DNA from: Dehalococcoidia bacterium
GTDB taxonomy: Bacteria; Chloroflexota; Dehalococcoidia; GIF9; UBA5629
Length of the DNA: 12,904 nt
NCBI GenBank assembly: GCA_012961565.1
Contig: DTZC01000023.1
Location: forward strand, 1 to 12,904
Direction of reading: 5' to 3'
Under the pieces are notes generated by a model. That model did not search any database and had not been told where the DNA came from. It saw only the letters and a program-made list of their open reading frames with translations. The position numbers and the translations under genes were made by a program. Positions 1 to 7,211 of this stretch are shown piece after piece; positions within the stretch are counted from its first letter, which is position 1; every line of letters begins with the position of its first letter.

Positions 1-71
1 GGGCTACAGGCAAAAATAAGGGCTGGCTAAAGCCTTACAGCTACATTAGTAAACAGTCTCCTGTCCTTAAT

Positions 72-101
72 TTGACTTAGTTATTGTGGGGATGATATAA
101 A
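72..101 (+). promoter_or_regulatory. sigma70-like promoter for the small ORF
   Basis: TTGACT (72-77) and TATAAA (96-101) are separated by 18 bp, close to the bacterial housekeeping consensus. Predicted transcription start is near 108, giving a leader of about 50 nt before the mini-gene at 160. It could also feed the trehalose cassette by read-through, because no convincing terminator is visible between 234 and 505. Seen as a sequence match only. Confidence 0.5.
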
Positions 102-159
102 TGAAATAGAAAACCCCGGGCTTCGTTTGGGGAAGTGAGTGAGAAAGGAGCTGGAAGCT

Positions 160-234
160 ATGTGCAAGACCTGTGCTGCGCATGCCAAGAAGACAAGCAA
201 GGTGACAAAGAAAGGTGCTACTGAAAAGAAATAA
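160..234 (+). CDS. Small Cys/Lys-rich peptide, CxxC motif, function unknown
   Basis: A 24-codon ORF starting MCKTCAAHAKK and ending in TAA at 232-234. It has Cys2, Cys5 and His8 (CxxCxxH), followed by a tail in which about a third of residues are lysine. Three signals argue that it is translated: the promoter at 72-101, a Shine-Dalgarno sequence AAAGGAG at 144-150 with 9 nt spacing, and an ATG start. The Cys/His cluster could bind one metal ion as a half-site or dimerise through cysteines, and the basic tail could contact nucleic acid; both are inference. I do not recognise a family. It lies 270 bp upstream of otsA on the same strand, so it is either an independent short transcript or a leader peptide for that cassette. 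Chance ORFs of this length are common, so confidence is moderate. Confidence 0.45.
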   Translation: MCKTCAAHAKKTSKVTKKGATEKK

Positions 235-504
235 GCACATATCCCAGAGGTCAACGGTTTTTAGGCTGCATTATGCTGTGTGTGGGGGCGTTCTTAGCTT
301 GACGGGCTAAAGATATGCCCGGAAGGCAAAGGCGTTTCTTATCATCGGCAACAATCCTCCGCTCTTCCCAAAGTATTCTTTGCCATTTCTTCCGTTCCTT
401 TTGTCCCTGTCACTTATCAAGATGACAATACCAAGGAAGCTAATCGTTTCTAGCCCCCGCCGTGCTGGAAACTAGGGCAACCAAGTTGACATTATGGGGC
501 TGCG
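235..504 (+). other. Intergenic leader before otsA
   Basis: 270 bp without a convincing gene. The only structure I see is a short inverted repeat CGGGC (303-307) / GCCCG (317-321) with a 9-nt loop and no T-run after it, so it is a poor terminator. I compared the stretch by eye with c-di-GMP and c-di-AMP riboswitch cores and saw no match. A TTGACA at 486-491 may belong to an otsA promoter. Confidence 0.4.
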
Positions 505-515
505 ATGAGGATATT
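486..515 (+). promoter_or_regulatory. Possible otsA promoter overlapping its start
   Basis: A perfect -35 hexamer TTGACA (486-491) is followed after 18 bp by GATATT (510-515), a 4/6 match to the -10 consensus. Transcription would then begin near 522, downstream of the ATG at 505 and just before the in-frame ATG at 529. This would make a nearly leaderless mRNA starting at residue 9 of the annotated protein. The -10 is weak, so this is tentative. Confidence 0.25.
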
Positions 516-2019
516 CAATACAGACACCATGAGCACAGCTGGTGAAGCAAACTGGACCAGGGAAGGTTTGCAGCACTTGGTCACAACCAAGTTAGCCGGG
601 CGCTTGTTCATAGTGGTATCTAATAGGGAGCCTTATATACACACTTCGGCTGGTGGTGAAATTCAGTGTCTGGTTCCAGCGAGCGGGCTTACGGTAGCTC
701 TGGACCCGGTGATGCGTTCTTGTGGCGGCGTCTGGATTGCTCACGGTAGCGGTAATGCTGATAGAGATGTGGTTGATGAAAAGGGTCATGTATCGGTCCC
801 TCCTGATGAGCCTTCCTACACCTTAAGACGAGTGTGGTTGACCAAAGAAGAGGAGGAGGGTTATTATTTAGGTTTTTCCAACCAGGCACTATGGCCGTTA
901 TGTCATATCGCCTATACACCTCCGAACTTTGATGAGAGTCACTGGAATACATACCGGAGAGTAAATCAGCTCTTTGCTGGTGCTGTCCTGGATGAGGTTG
1001 GTGACAAACAGGCGATTGTGTTTATTCAAGACTACCACCTGGCTCTCTTGTCTCGCTTGATTAAAGCTAAGAATGCCCGGGTGATAACCGCACAGTTCTG
1101 GCACATCCCCTGGCCTAATCCTGAAGCCTTTCGAATTTGTCCTTGGGGGGAAGAGATTCTGGACGGGCTGCTAGGAAACAATATTCTAGGCTTTCACATA
1201 GGTTATCACTGTGAGAACTTCTTGGAGACGGTAAGACGAATGCTCGAAGTAAAGATTGACTATGAAAGGTCAGCGGTCAGTCGCGGTGGTGAGACCACGC
1301 TGGTGCGGTCTTTTCCCATAAGCGTTGACTTCGACCGTATAGCGATTGATGCGCGTAGGCAAGAGGTAGTTAAAGAAATAGAGCAGATTCGACGCAGATG
1401 GAGACTGAGTGATGAAATTATCGGTATCGGTATTGACAGGATAGATTACACCAAGGGTATCCCCCACAGGTTTAGAGCCCTAGATAAGCTCTTCACCAAG
1501 TATCCTGAGTATCAAAAGCGGCTGGTCTTCTTTCAGTTAGGCGAGCCAAGTCGGGTGCATATTAAGAAGTACAAGGAATTGAATGCTGAAATTGATGACC
1601 TGGTTGAAGAGATAAATTGGAAGTACGAGTCCGATAATTGGCGACCGATAATATATGTCAGGGAGCATTTACCCCCGACAGCTTTATTAGGTTTTCAGCG
1701 ACTGGCGGATTTTTGCATTGTCAGTTCTCTGCATGATGGGATGAACCTAGTAGCCAAGGAGTTTGTTTCTTCTAGGGTGGACAACGACGGCGTACTCATA
1801 CTCAGCCGGTTTACCGGCGCCGCCAGAGAATTGACCGAGGCTCTTCTGGTTAATCCTTACGCCATAGACGACTTTGCCGAGACGATTAAGCGAGCTATTG
1901 AGATGCCACGAGGGGAGAGGCAAGAGAGGATGAGGAAGCTACGCCAGATAGTGAGGCAAAACAACATTTACCGCTGGGCGGGGGGTATCCTCTCCGAATT
2001 AGCCGACTTAAAGCTTTAG
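505..2019 (+). CDS. otsA: Trehalose-6-phosphate synthase (GT20)
   Basis: Transfers glucose from an NDP-glucose to glucose-6-phosphate to give trehalose-6-phosphate in the cytoplasm. The 504-residue protein has the GT20 landmarks in order: SNRE (39-42) in the N-terminal loop, [10 protein letters not shown] (74-83), HIPWP (200-204), [11 protein letters not shown] (229-239), [10 protein letters not shown] (311-320) with the Arg/Lys that hold the donor phosphates, and [12 protein letters not shown] (409-420) with the donor-binding Asp and Glu. Length fits single-domain OtsA; the phosphatase is a separate gene directly downstream. About 30 residues precede the conserved core, so the start is open: ATG at 505 has only a weak GGGG (496-499), and ATG at 529 is an alternative. 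The nearest alternative activity is glucosylglycerol-phosphate synthase, a GT20 relative, but the otsB and TreT-like neighbours favour trehalose. The donor nucleotide (UDP, ADP or GDP) cannot be read from sequence by eye. Confidence 0.92.
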   Translation: MRIFNTDTMSTAGEANWTREGLQHLVTTKLAGRLFIVVSNREPYIHTSAGGEIQCLVPASGLTVALDPVMRSCGGVWIAHGSGNADRDVVDEKGHVSVPPDEPSYTLRRVWLTKEEEEGYYLGFSNQALWPLCHIAYTPPNFDESHWNTYRRVNQLFAGAVLDEVGDKQAIVFIQDYHLALLSRLIKAKNARVITAQFWHIPWPNPEAFRICPWGEEILDGLLGNNILGFHIGYHCENFLETVRRMLEVKIDYERSAVSRGGETTLVRSFPISVDFDRIAIDARRQEVVKEIEQIRRRWRLSDEIIGIGIDRIDYTKGIPHRFRALDKLFTKYPEYQKRLVFFQLGEPSRVHIKKYKELNAEIDDLVEEINWKYESDNWRPIIYVREHLPPTALLGFQRLADFCIVSSLHDGMNLVAKEFVSSRVDNDGVLILSRFTGAARELTEALLVNPYAIDDFAETIKRAIEMPRGERQERMRKLRQIVRQNNIYRWAGGILSELADLKL

Positions 2020-2034
2020 GTGTATTCATACCAT

Positions 2035-2823
2035 ATGCAGTATCTTTTCGATAGTTGGGGTGGAGTTGCTCGACGTCTCAAGTCAGCCGACCACATTTTG
2101 CTTCTCACTGACTATGACGGCACCCTGACTCCTATCGTAGGTAGACCGGAATTAGCCACTCTGCCACAGGAAACACAGAAGCTGCTGCGGAGGCTGGCCA
2201 GGGACCACCGCCATACGGTTGGAGTTATCAGCGGTCGGGCTTTAGCTGACCTCAAGGATAAGGTAAACGTTGAGGGCATTATTTATGCTGGAAATCATGG
2301 ACTAGAGATAGAGGGCTTCGGTTCAAGTTTTCTCGAGCCTATCGCGGAAGAGATGAGACCTTTTCTTCAGATGCTCAAGCTGGCATTATCGGCTGCATTG
2401 AGAGGCATTAAAGGGGTATTTGTTGAGGACAAAGGTCTAACGTTGAGTGTCCACTACCGTGCAGCTGAACAAGCGGAGGAGAAGAAAATAAGAGATACCC
2501 TCAGCCGTATCGCCGACCCGCTCCACGTTACCGGTCAGATACGAGTTACCCGAGGCAAGAAGGTGTACGAAATAAGACCACCTGTGGACTGGGATAAAGG
2601 CAAGGCGATAGCCTGGCTTATAGCCAAATTTAGAGAGACAAGGGGCAAAGGTAATGTGCTGCCCATATATCTAGGGGATGACCTGACCGATGAGGATGGC
2701 TTCAAGGCAATTGAGAAAAACAAGGGTATTTCAATTTTTGTCGGTGAAGGAAACTCTAGGTCAAGCGCCCGCTACTTTTTGAAATCACCTGAAGAAGTAG
2801 TAGTATTTTTGAAGATGCTATGA
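2035..2823 (+). CDS. otsB: Trehalose-6-phosphate phosphatase (HAD family)
   Basis: Removes phosphate from trehalose-6-phosphate to give free trehalose, the second step after OtsA. Numbered from an in-frame GTG at 2020, the HAD motifs are DYDGT (31-35, nucleophile Asp31 and general acid Asp33), SGR (71-73), GNHG (91-94), DWDKGKA (190-196) and GDDLTDEDGF (219-228, Mg-binding acids). Length is typical for OtsB. I chose ATG 2035 because the AGGTG at 2018-2022 that overlaps the GTG can serve as its ribosome binding site (12 nt spacing), whereas the GTG, which directly abuts the otsA stop, has no such site. This removes five residues and touches no motif. The stop TGA overlaps the next start as ATGA (2820-2823), which implies translational coupling with the MscS gene. 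Confidence 0.92.
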   Translation: MQYLFDSWGGVARRLKSADHILLLTDYDGTLTPIVGRPELATLPQETQKLLRRLARDHRHTVGVISGRALADLKDKVNVEGIIYAGNHGLEIEGFGSSFLEPIAEEMRPFLQMLKLALSAALRGIKGVFVEDKGLTLSVHYRAAEQAEEKKIRDTLSRIADPLHVTGQIRVTRGKKVYEIRPPVDWDKGKAIAWLIAKFRETRGKGNVLPIYLGDDLTDEDGFKAIEKNKGISIFVGEGNSRSSARYFLKSPEEVVVFLKML

Positions 2824-4232
2824 CGTCTGAAAACGTTCTGGTTGAGTGGCTAACCCAGTGCTGGCTCTGGCTGACACAAAACTGGCTGCATATTGTTATT
2901 CCCCTGCTAGTCTTTCTGGCTGCCTATGTGGTAGGCTTGTGGGTCAGGAGGGCTGCTTATAGAGCCTTTAATCGCTGGGCAGCAAGGGGGAGATGGGAGG
3001 GCAGCAAGCTGGTTATCGAAACCACAAGGGGGGCGTTCCTTCACTGGTTCCTGATACTGGGAGCCTTTTTGGCTATTCATGCTTCCGGGCTGAGCGCTCC
3101 GACCAAGGTTTTAGCTGACAAAATACTGGCAACTCTGTTTGTAGTGTCTCTGACCTGGGTTGTTGCCAGCCTCAGTGAAAAGGTGCTGCGGTTGTATATA
3201 GCGCAGGTGGAGCCTCTGCAGCCATTGGAAAGACTGCTGGTGAACATAGCCAGAGCTGCCATTGCCGTGGTTGGTGCTCTAATGCTGCTTGATATCTGGG
3301 GAGCACCGACGACACCTGTTATTCTAGTTCTAGCTGCTGGAGTTCTGGTGGCAGCTTTAGCTTTCAGAGACCTGCTAGCGAACCTGTTGTCTGGCTTCCA
3401 GCTTGTTCAAGGGGAACAGCTCAAGGTCGGTGACTTTATAAAATTGGGGTCAGGGGAAAGCGGTTATGTCGCCGAGGTGACTTGGAGGAACACCAAAATT
3501 CGAGGGCTGGATGGTAATCTTATCTTAGTACCTAATAACAGGCTGGTTCAGAGCACCATTATTAACTATGGTCGTCCCCTAAAGAAAGCTTCCAAACCCT
3601 TTCGTTTTTACACCCGCTTGTGTTTAAAGGAGCTGACAGGTCTTAAAGCCCGGAATTTGAAGGAGCTACTTGCTCTGCTGAGAGAAGTCCCCGAATCGGT
3701 GATTTATTTCCACACCCATCATTTTCTGGAGCAACACCACTATCTAATTCCCGAGCCAGCTAATGACTTTGCCCTATGGGTTAGTGATGAGCTGGGTGAG
3801 GAGACATTAGGTGAGAAGTTAGCCAGTATCGATACCTTTGAGTTCCCCACCATTGATGCCCTGCGAGCGAGAATCGAAGGGGTTATCAGTGACTATTTGG
3901 CACAGAATCCAGATGGGCGAGCTGTGAGCGAGGGGCGAGAGTTTCATTTCATCAAGTCGATAAGCTTCGTGCTGCCCACTCCTTATGTGGCTCATGACCT
4001 CAGAGAGTTTGTCGAAGTGCTGAGGCAGATTAGCCTTAATTCCCTTAATTACCATGTTTTTGAGGCGAGGTTGAGATTGAGGAAAGGTGTTAATGACTTT
4101 TCAGCCTGGATCGAGGATTGCCTGGGGGACAGAGATCTGGCAGAAAAGCTAGCCTATCTTGACCCCTACAATTATACACTGGAGGGTTTGAGGTCAGCGA
4201 TAATCCAGTTGATTGAGAAACGCATAAAGTGA
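2820..4232 (+). CDS. MscS-type mechanosensitive channel with duplicated C-terminal domain
   Basis: A likely small-conductance channel that opens under membrane tension and releases solutes on hypo-osmotic shock. Of 470 residues, the first half shows about five hydrophobic segments (near 22-42, 72-90, 102-121, 139-160, 165-190). The last, Ala/Gly/Leu-rich and ending RDLLANLLSGFQLV, matches the MscS pore helix and is followed by the beta domain: QLKVGDFIKLG (200-210), then NTKIRGLDGNLILVPNN (224-240). The usual MscS C-terminal alpha/beta domain is not evident. Instead there are two related copies of about 95 residues (261-360 and 375-470), sharing NDFxxWxxDxLG (315-326; 425-436), EKLAxxD and a closing LRxxI helix. 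From memory these resemble Pfam DUF5752; I cannot check. The gene overlaps otsB by 4 nt and the TreT-like ORF lies immediately downstream, so it belongs to the trehalose cassette. Confidence 0.85.
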   Translation: MTSENVLVEWLTQCWLWLTQNWLHIVIPLLVFLAAYVVGLWVRRAAYRAFNRWAARGRWEGSKLVIETTRGAFLHWFLILGAFLAIHASGLSAPTKVLADKILATLFVVSLTWVVASLSEKVLRLYIAQVEPLQPLERLLVNIARAAIAVVGALMLLDIWGAPTTPVILVLAAGVLVAALAFRDLLANLLSGFQLVQGEQLKVGDFIKLGSGESGYVAEVTWRNTKIRGLDGNLILVPNNRLVQSTIINYGRPLKKASKPFRFYTRLCLKELTGLKARNLKELLALLREVPESVIYFHTHHFLEQHHYLIPEPANDFALWVSDELGEETLGEKLASIDTFEFPTIDALRARIEGVISDYLAQNPDGRAVSEGREFHFIKSISFVLPTPYVAHDLREFVEVLRQISLNSLNYHVFEARLRLRKGVNDFSAWIEDCLGDRDLAEKLAYLDPYNYTLEGLRSAIIQLIEKRIK

Positions 4233-4238
4233 CACGGA

Positions 4239-4246
4239 GAGGTGAT
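4239..4246 (+). promoter_or_regulatory. Strong ribosome binding site deciding the treT start
   Basis: GAGGTGAT is fully complementary to the 3' end of bacterial 16S rRNA (anti-SD core). It sits 6 nt before an in-frame TTG at 4253. A GTG at 4229 that overlaps the upstream stop has no comparable site. This favours TTG 4253 as the real start. Confidence 0.6.
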
Positions 4247-4252
4247 AGTCAG

Positions 4253-5509
4253 TTGCAGAGTGAAATTCGCCTTAAGTCAAAGCCCCGACTGGAGGACTAC
4301 GAGCCGATAGTGAGTAAAAGCTGCATCGAAGAGTTGCGAGCCCTGGCTCGGAAACTATCAGGGAAGGTCGTCCAGATTATCAATTCTACATTCATCGGAG
4401 GTGGGGTGTCGGAGATTCTGGGGCATATGGTGCCTTTGTTCAATCAACTGGGTGTTGACGCGAGGTGGGACGTAATCCGTGGCGATGAGACATTCTTCGA
4501 AGTAACCAAGAAGTTCCACAATGCTCTCCATGGCGAAAAGGAGAAGATTTCGCCACAGGACTTTGCCTTGTTCCGTGAAGTAACCAAACAGCACCTGGAG
4601 GAATTAAGCTTCTACGGGGACATTTTCTTTATCCAGGACCCGCAGCCGGTGGGTCTGGTGGCTAAGAAAAAAGAGGTGGGCAGGAACTGGGTCTGGAGGT
4701 GCCACATCGATATTTCCAAGCCAGACAAACGGGTGTGGAATTTCATTCGGCAGTTCGTTCTCGATTATGATGCGGCGGTCTTCTCGGCACCAAACTTTGC
4801 CCAGCGGCTGCCGGTTCGTCAATTTATGATTACACCATCAATAGACCCGCTGAGCGACAAGAACAGAGAGATAGACCAGAACACGGTTGATTCCGTGTTG
4901 ACCAAGTACGGTCTGACGTCAAACAAACCTATGGTGGTGCAGATTTCCCGGTTCGACCGCCTCAAGGACCCGCTGGGTGTGCTAGAAGCCTTTGAGATTG
5001 TGAAGAAGGCAGTAGACTGTCAACTGGTTCTGGCTGGGGGGACAGCAGCAGATGACCCGGAGTCTGAAGAGGTGCTCGAGGAGGTTAGAAGGCGTGCTAA
5101 TGGAAACCGGGATATTCATGTGCTGCTGGTTCCACCTGAGAGTGACCTGGAGATTAATGCGTTGCAGAGGGCAGCCACAGTTATCATCCAGAAGTCGTTG
5201 AAGGAGGGATTCGGGCTCACCATAAGTGAGGCCTTGTGGAAGGGAAAACCGGTGGTGGCTTCAGCAGTTGGCGGCATACCACTGCAGGTCAAGAATGCGT
5301 TAACTGGACTTTTATGCTACAGCGTGGAGGGAGCTGCCTACCATCTCAAGCGGTTGCTGACCAATCCAGAATATGCTAGCTGGCTGGGGCAGAATGGGAA
5401 GGAACATGTGCGGCAGAATTTCTTGGTAACCAATCAGATTAAGGACCTGCTGCTGATGTTTCTGGCTATAGGACTGCCGGGCAAATCCTCCGATGTGGTC
5501 CATCTATAG
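4253..5509 (+). CDS. treT: TreT-like trehalose synthase / GT4 glycosyltransferase
   Basis: TreT enzymes make trehalose in one step from NDP-glucose and glucose (often reversible), bypassing trehalose-6-phosphate. Numbering from the longer ORF start at 4229 (426 residues), visible features are GGGVSE (57-62) in the N-terminal Rossmann half, WRCHIDIS (156-163), SRFDRLKDP (240-248) with the donor-binding Arg/Lys, and KEGFGLTISEALWKGKP (325-341) carrying the GT4 E-x7-E pair (Glu326, Glu334). I place the start at TTG 4253 because of the ribosome binding site before it; this gives 418 residues and leaves a short N-terminus before the RLEDY element, as I recall for archaeal TreT. A caution on function: in Thermoproteus tenax a glycosyltransferase in the same kind of operon was reported to activate the trehalose-phosphate synthase by complex formation, so this protein may act as enzyme, regulator or both. 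Confidence 0.8.
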   Translation: MQSEIRLKSKPRLEDYEPIVSKSCIEELRALARKLSGKVVQIINSTFIGGGVSEILGHMVPLFNQLGVDARWDVIRGDETFFEVTKKFHNALHGEKEKISPQDFALFREVTKQHLEELSFYGDIFFIQDPQPVGLVAKKKEVGRNWVWRCHIDISKPDKRVWNFIRQFVLDYDAAVFSAPNFAQRLPVRQFMITPSIDPLSDKNREIDQNTVDSVLTKYGLTSNKPMVVQISRFDRLKDPLGVLEAFEIVKKAVDCQLVLAGGTAADDPESEEVLEEVRRRANGNRDIHVLLVPPESDLEINALQRAATVIIQKSLKEGFGLTISEALWKGKPVVASAVGGIPLQVKNALTGLLCYSVEGAAYHLKRLLTNPEYASWLGQNGKEHVRQNFLVTNQIKDLLLMFLAIGLPGKSSDVVHL

Positions 5510-5542
5510 GAATTAGGCGACAGGCTTTGGGAGTGCTATTAC

Positions 5543-5989
5543 GTGCTCTACTTTGCCTGCGGCTCGAATATGAACCGGGAAAGAATCATCAAAAGGAGAG
5601 TTAAATTCTCGAGAAGAGAACATGCAATCCTGGAGGGATGGAGATTGGAATTCAACAAAGTTGCTTCTGGGAAGCCTAAGGAGGGTTATGCAAATATAGT
5701 AAGAGAGAAAAAAGGTGTTGTCGAGGGTATCATCTACGAAATTCAAAAAACAGACTTAAAGAGACTTGATGAGCATGAAGGGCATCTCTGTCACTATCGC
5801 AGGATGCCGGTGAGAGTTAGATTGGACAGCGGAGAAGAAGTGGAAGCTACAACTTATGTGGCACAACCTTGGCAGACAAGCAGCGGATTAAAACCAAGCA
5901 GGGGATATCTTGGTCACCTTTTGGAGGGGCGTGATTTATTGCCGCCAGAATACTCTCAGTGGTTGAAGAGAACGAGCACCGTAGATTGA
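5543..5989 (+). CDS. Gamma-glutamylcyclotransferase-like (AIG2/GGCT fold) protein
   Basis: Members of this fold turn gamma-glutamyl compounds into 5-oxoproline plus the free amino acid or amine; many bacterial members have no tested substrate. The 148-residue protein starts with the family signature YFACGSN (3-9), which shapes the gamma-glutamyl pocket, and has LDEHEG (75-80), where Glu79 fits the conserved catalytic acid, followed by YRRMPV. The start is GTG 5543: GGGAG (5529-5533) lies 9 nt upstream, and no other usual start codon occurs in frame after the treT stop. It follows treT by 33 bp on the same strand and is probably cotranscribed, though its role next to trehalose genes is unclear. 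The substrate cannot be predicted. Confidence 0.75.
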   Translation: MLYFACGSNMNRERIIKRRVKFSRREHAILEGWRLEFNKVASGKPKEGYANIVREKKGVVEGIIYEIQKTDLKRLDEHEGHLCHYRRMPVRVRLDSGEEVEATTYVAQPWQTSSGLKPSRGYLGHLLEGRDLLPPEYSQWLKRTSTVD

Positions 5990-5991
5990 CT

Positions 5992-6041
5992 GTGCCCGGG
6001 CACGTTTGTTTGTACGGTGTAAAAGACCTGCCCCACAGGGC
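5992..6041. terminator. Possible bidirectional terminator between convergent genes
   Basis: Two short hairpins lie between the convergent genes. GTGCCCGGGCAC (5992-6003) is a perfect 12-bp palindrome followed by GTTTGTTT on the plus strand. GCCC-CACA-GGGC (6030-6041), read on the minus strand, is followed within a few bases by TCTTTT. Both stems are short and neither T-run is strong, so either or both may be weak terminators. Confidence 0.3.
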
Positions 6042-6078
6042 GAAAATTCTGCTTCGCTGGACTTTTTCAACAGAGCGT

Positions 6079-7083
6079 TTACTGTGCTTCAGACACTGGT
6101 TTGCGTAATGGCTTGAAAATGCCCTGAGCACCTATGCGAGAGGCTACCTCTTCAGCCTCCTTCATTATCCTGTCTATCAGCTCCTTGACACCGGGTATAT
6201 CATGGACGAGCCCCACCACTTGACCCGCGCTAAGTAGTCCATTCTCTACGTCCCCGCCCTCAAGAAGCTTCAGCCCTGCTCTCCCACTTATGAGCGACTC
6301 CAGCTGGTGTATATCTGCTCCTTGCTTCTCCATCTCCAAGACTTTCTCAGAGGTGGGATTTCTCAGAGCCCTCATCGTGTTGCGGAATGAGCGCAACAGC
6401 AGCATGGTATCGCGCTCCGAAGCTTGAATCAGCCACTCTTTCACTTTGGGATGCCCCGGCGCTTCTTTAGTTGCCATGAATCTGGTGCCCATATTAACTG
6501 CTTCTGCTCCCAGTGCCAGTGCAGCAACAAGCCCACGTCCATCACCAAAGCCTCCGGAGGCAATAACAGGTATTTTCACAGCATCTGCGGTGAGGGGAAC
6601 CAACACCAGCGAGGTGACATCTTCCTCACCGGGATGTCCGGCGCACTCGAAGCCATCAATACTTATAGCATCGCAACCTATTCGCTCGGCGGTGCGGGCA
6701 AAGCGGACGGCAGTGCATTTGTGTATTACCTTTACTCCTGCTGACTTGAGTCGCCCCATATACTGCTCTGGATTTCTGCCGGCGGTCTCCACAATCTTAA
6801 CGCCAGCATTTATCACCGTGTCCAAGTAGCCATCAATGTCTATGGGACGGAGTGTTGGCAAAAGCGTGATATTGACTCCAAAAGGCTTATCAGTGAGTTC
6901 CTTGGTTCTTTTTATCTCGGCAGCTAATTCTTCGGGTGTTGGATGGGTGAATGCTGTCAAAATGCCGAGACCTCCAGCATTGGATACGGCAGAGACTAGC
7001 TCAGCCCGTGAAATCCACATCATGCCACCTTGAATGATAGGGTACTTGATACCAAAAAGTTCGGTGATACGCGTTTCAAACAT
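6079..7083 (-). CDS. Nitronate monooxygenase family FMN enzyme
   Basis: This TIM-barrel flavoenzyme family (2-nitropropane dioxygenase) oxidises alkyl nitronates such as propionate-3-nitronate; relatives include the FabK enoyl-ACP reductase. The 334-residue protein has the N-terminal YPIIQGGM element (14-21), FECAGHPGEED (145-155) with His150 at the catalytic-base position, ASGGFGDGRG (175-184) and MGTRFMAT (198-205), the FMN-phosphate-binding glycine loops. Length is normal and nothing looks broken. The start ATG (7081-7083) is preceded by GGAGGAG with 5 nt spacing, an excellent site. It is transcribed divergently from the antiporter gene and converges on the trehalose cassette, so it appears monocistronic here. 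The AGHPGE form favours nitronate monooxygenase over FabK, but the natural substrate is unknown. Confidence 0.88.
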   Translation of the reverse strand: MFETRITELFGIKYPIIQGGMMWISRAELVSAVSNAGGLGILTAFTHPTPEELAAEIKRTKELTDKPFGVNITLLPTLRPIDIDGYLDTVINAGVKIVETAGRNPEQYMGRLKSAGVKVIHKCTAVRFARTAERIGCDAISIDGFECAGHPGEEDVTSLVLVPLTADAVKIPVIASGGFGDGRGLVAALALGAEAVNMGTRFMATKEAPGHPKVKEWLIQASERDTMLLLRSFRNTMRALRNPTSEKVLEMEKQGADIHQLESLISGRAGLKLLEGGDVENGLLSAGQVVGLVHDIPGVKELIDRIMKEAEEVASRIGAQGIFKPLRKPVSEAQ

Positions 7084-7153
7084 TGTCTCTCCTCCATACG
7101 TTACAAATTCTGCTGCGTTTTGACATCTTCACCTGTTAGCCATTCCTTCTTAT

Positions 7154-7184
7154 TTGGTTCGGTTATCGGGTGATATGCTAGAAT
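7154..7184 (+). promoter_or_regulatory. Extended -10 promoter for the antiporter gene
   Basis: TAGAAT (7179-7184) is preceded by TG at 7176-7177, making an extended -10 element (TGnTAGAAT). A -35-like TTGGTT (7154-7159) lies 19 bp upstream, wider than ideal, which an extended -10 tolerates. Predicted start near 7191 gives a leader of about 20 nt. Confidence 0.45.
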
Positions 7185-7211
7185 GAGGTTGATTCGGGAC
7201 TGGAAGGGATT

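Noticed and set aside
235..504. Riboswitch upstream of the osmotic cassette
   Set aside because: I looked for c-di-AMP and c-di-GMP riboswitch cores because osmolyte genes can carry them. Only a short CGGGC/GCCCG hairpin was found and no conserved core.
6424..7033. Plus-strand ORFs of 65-127 codons
   Set aside because: They lie fully antisense to the nitronate monooxygenase gene, which has all family motifs and a strong ribosome binding site. Their composition follows the opposite strand's codons.
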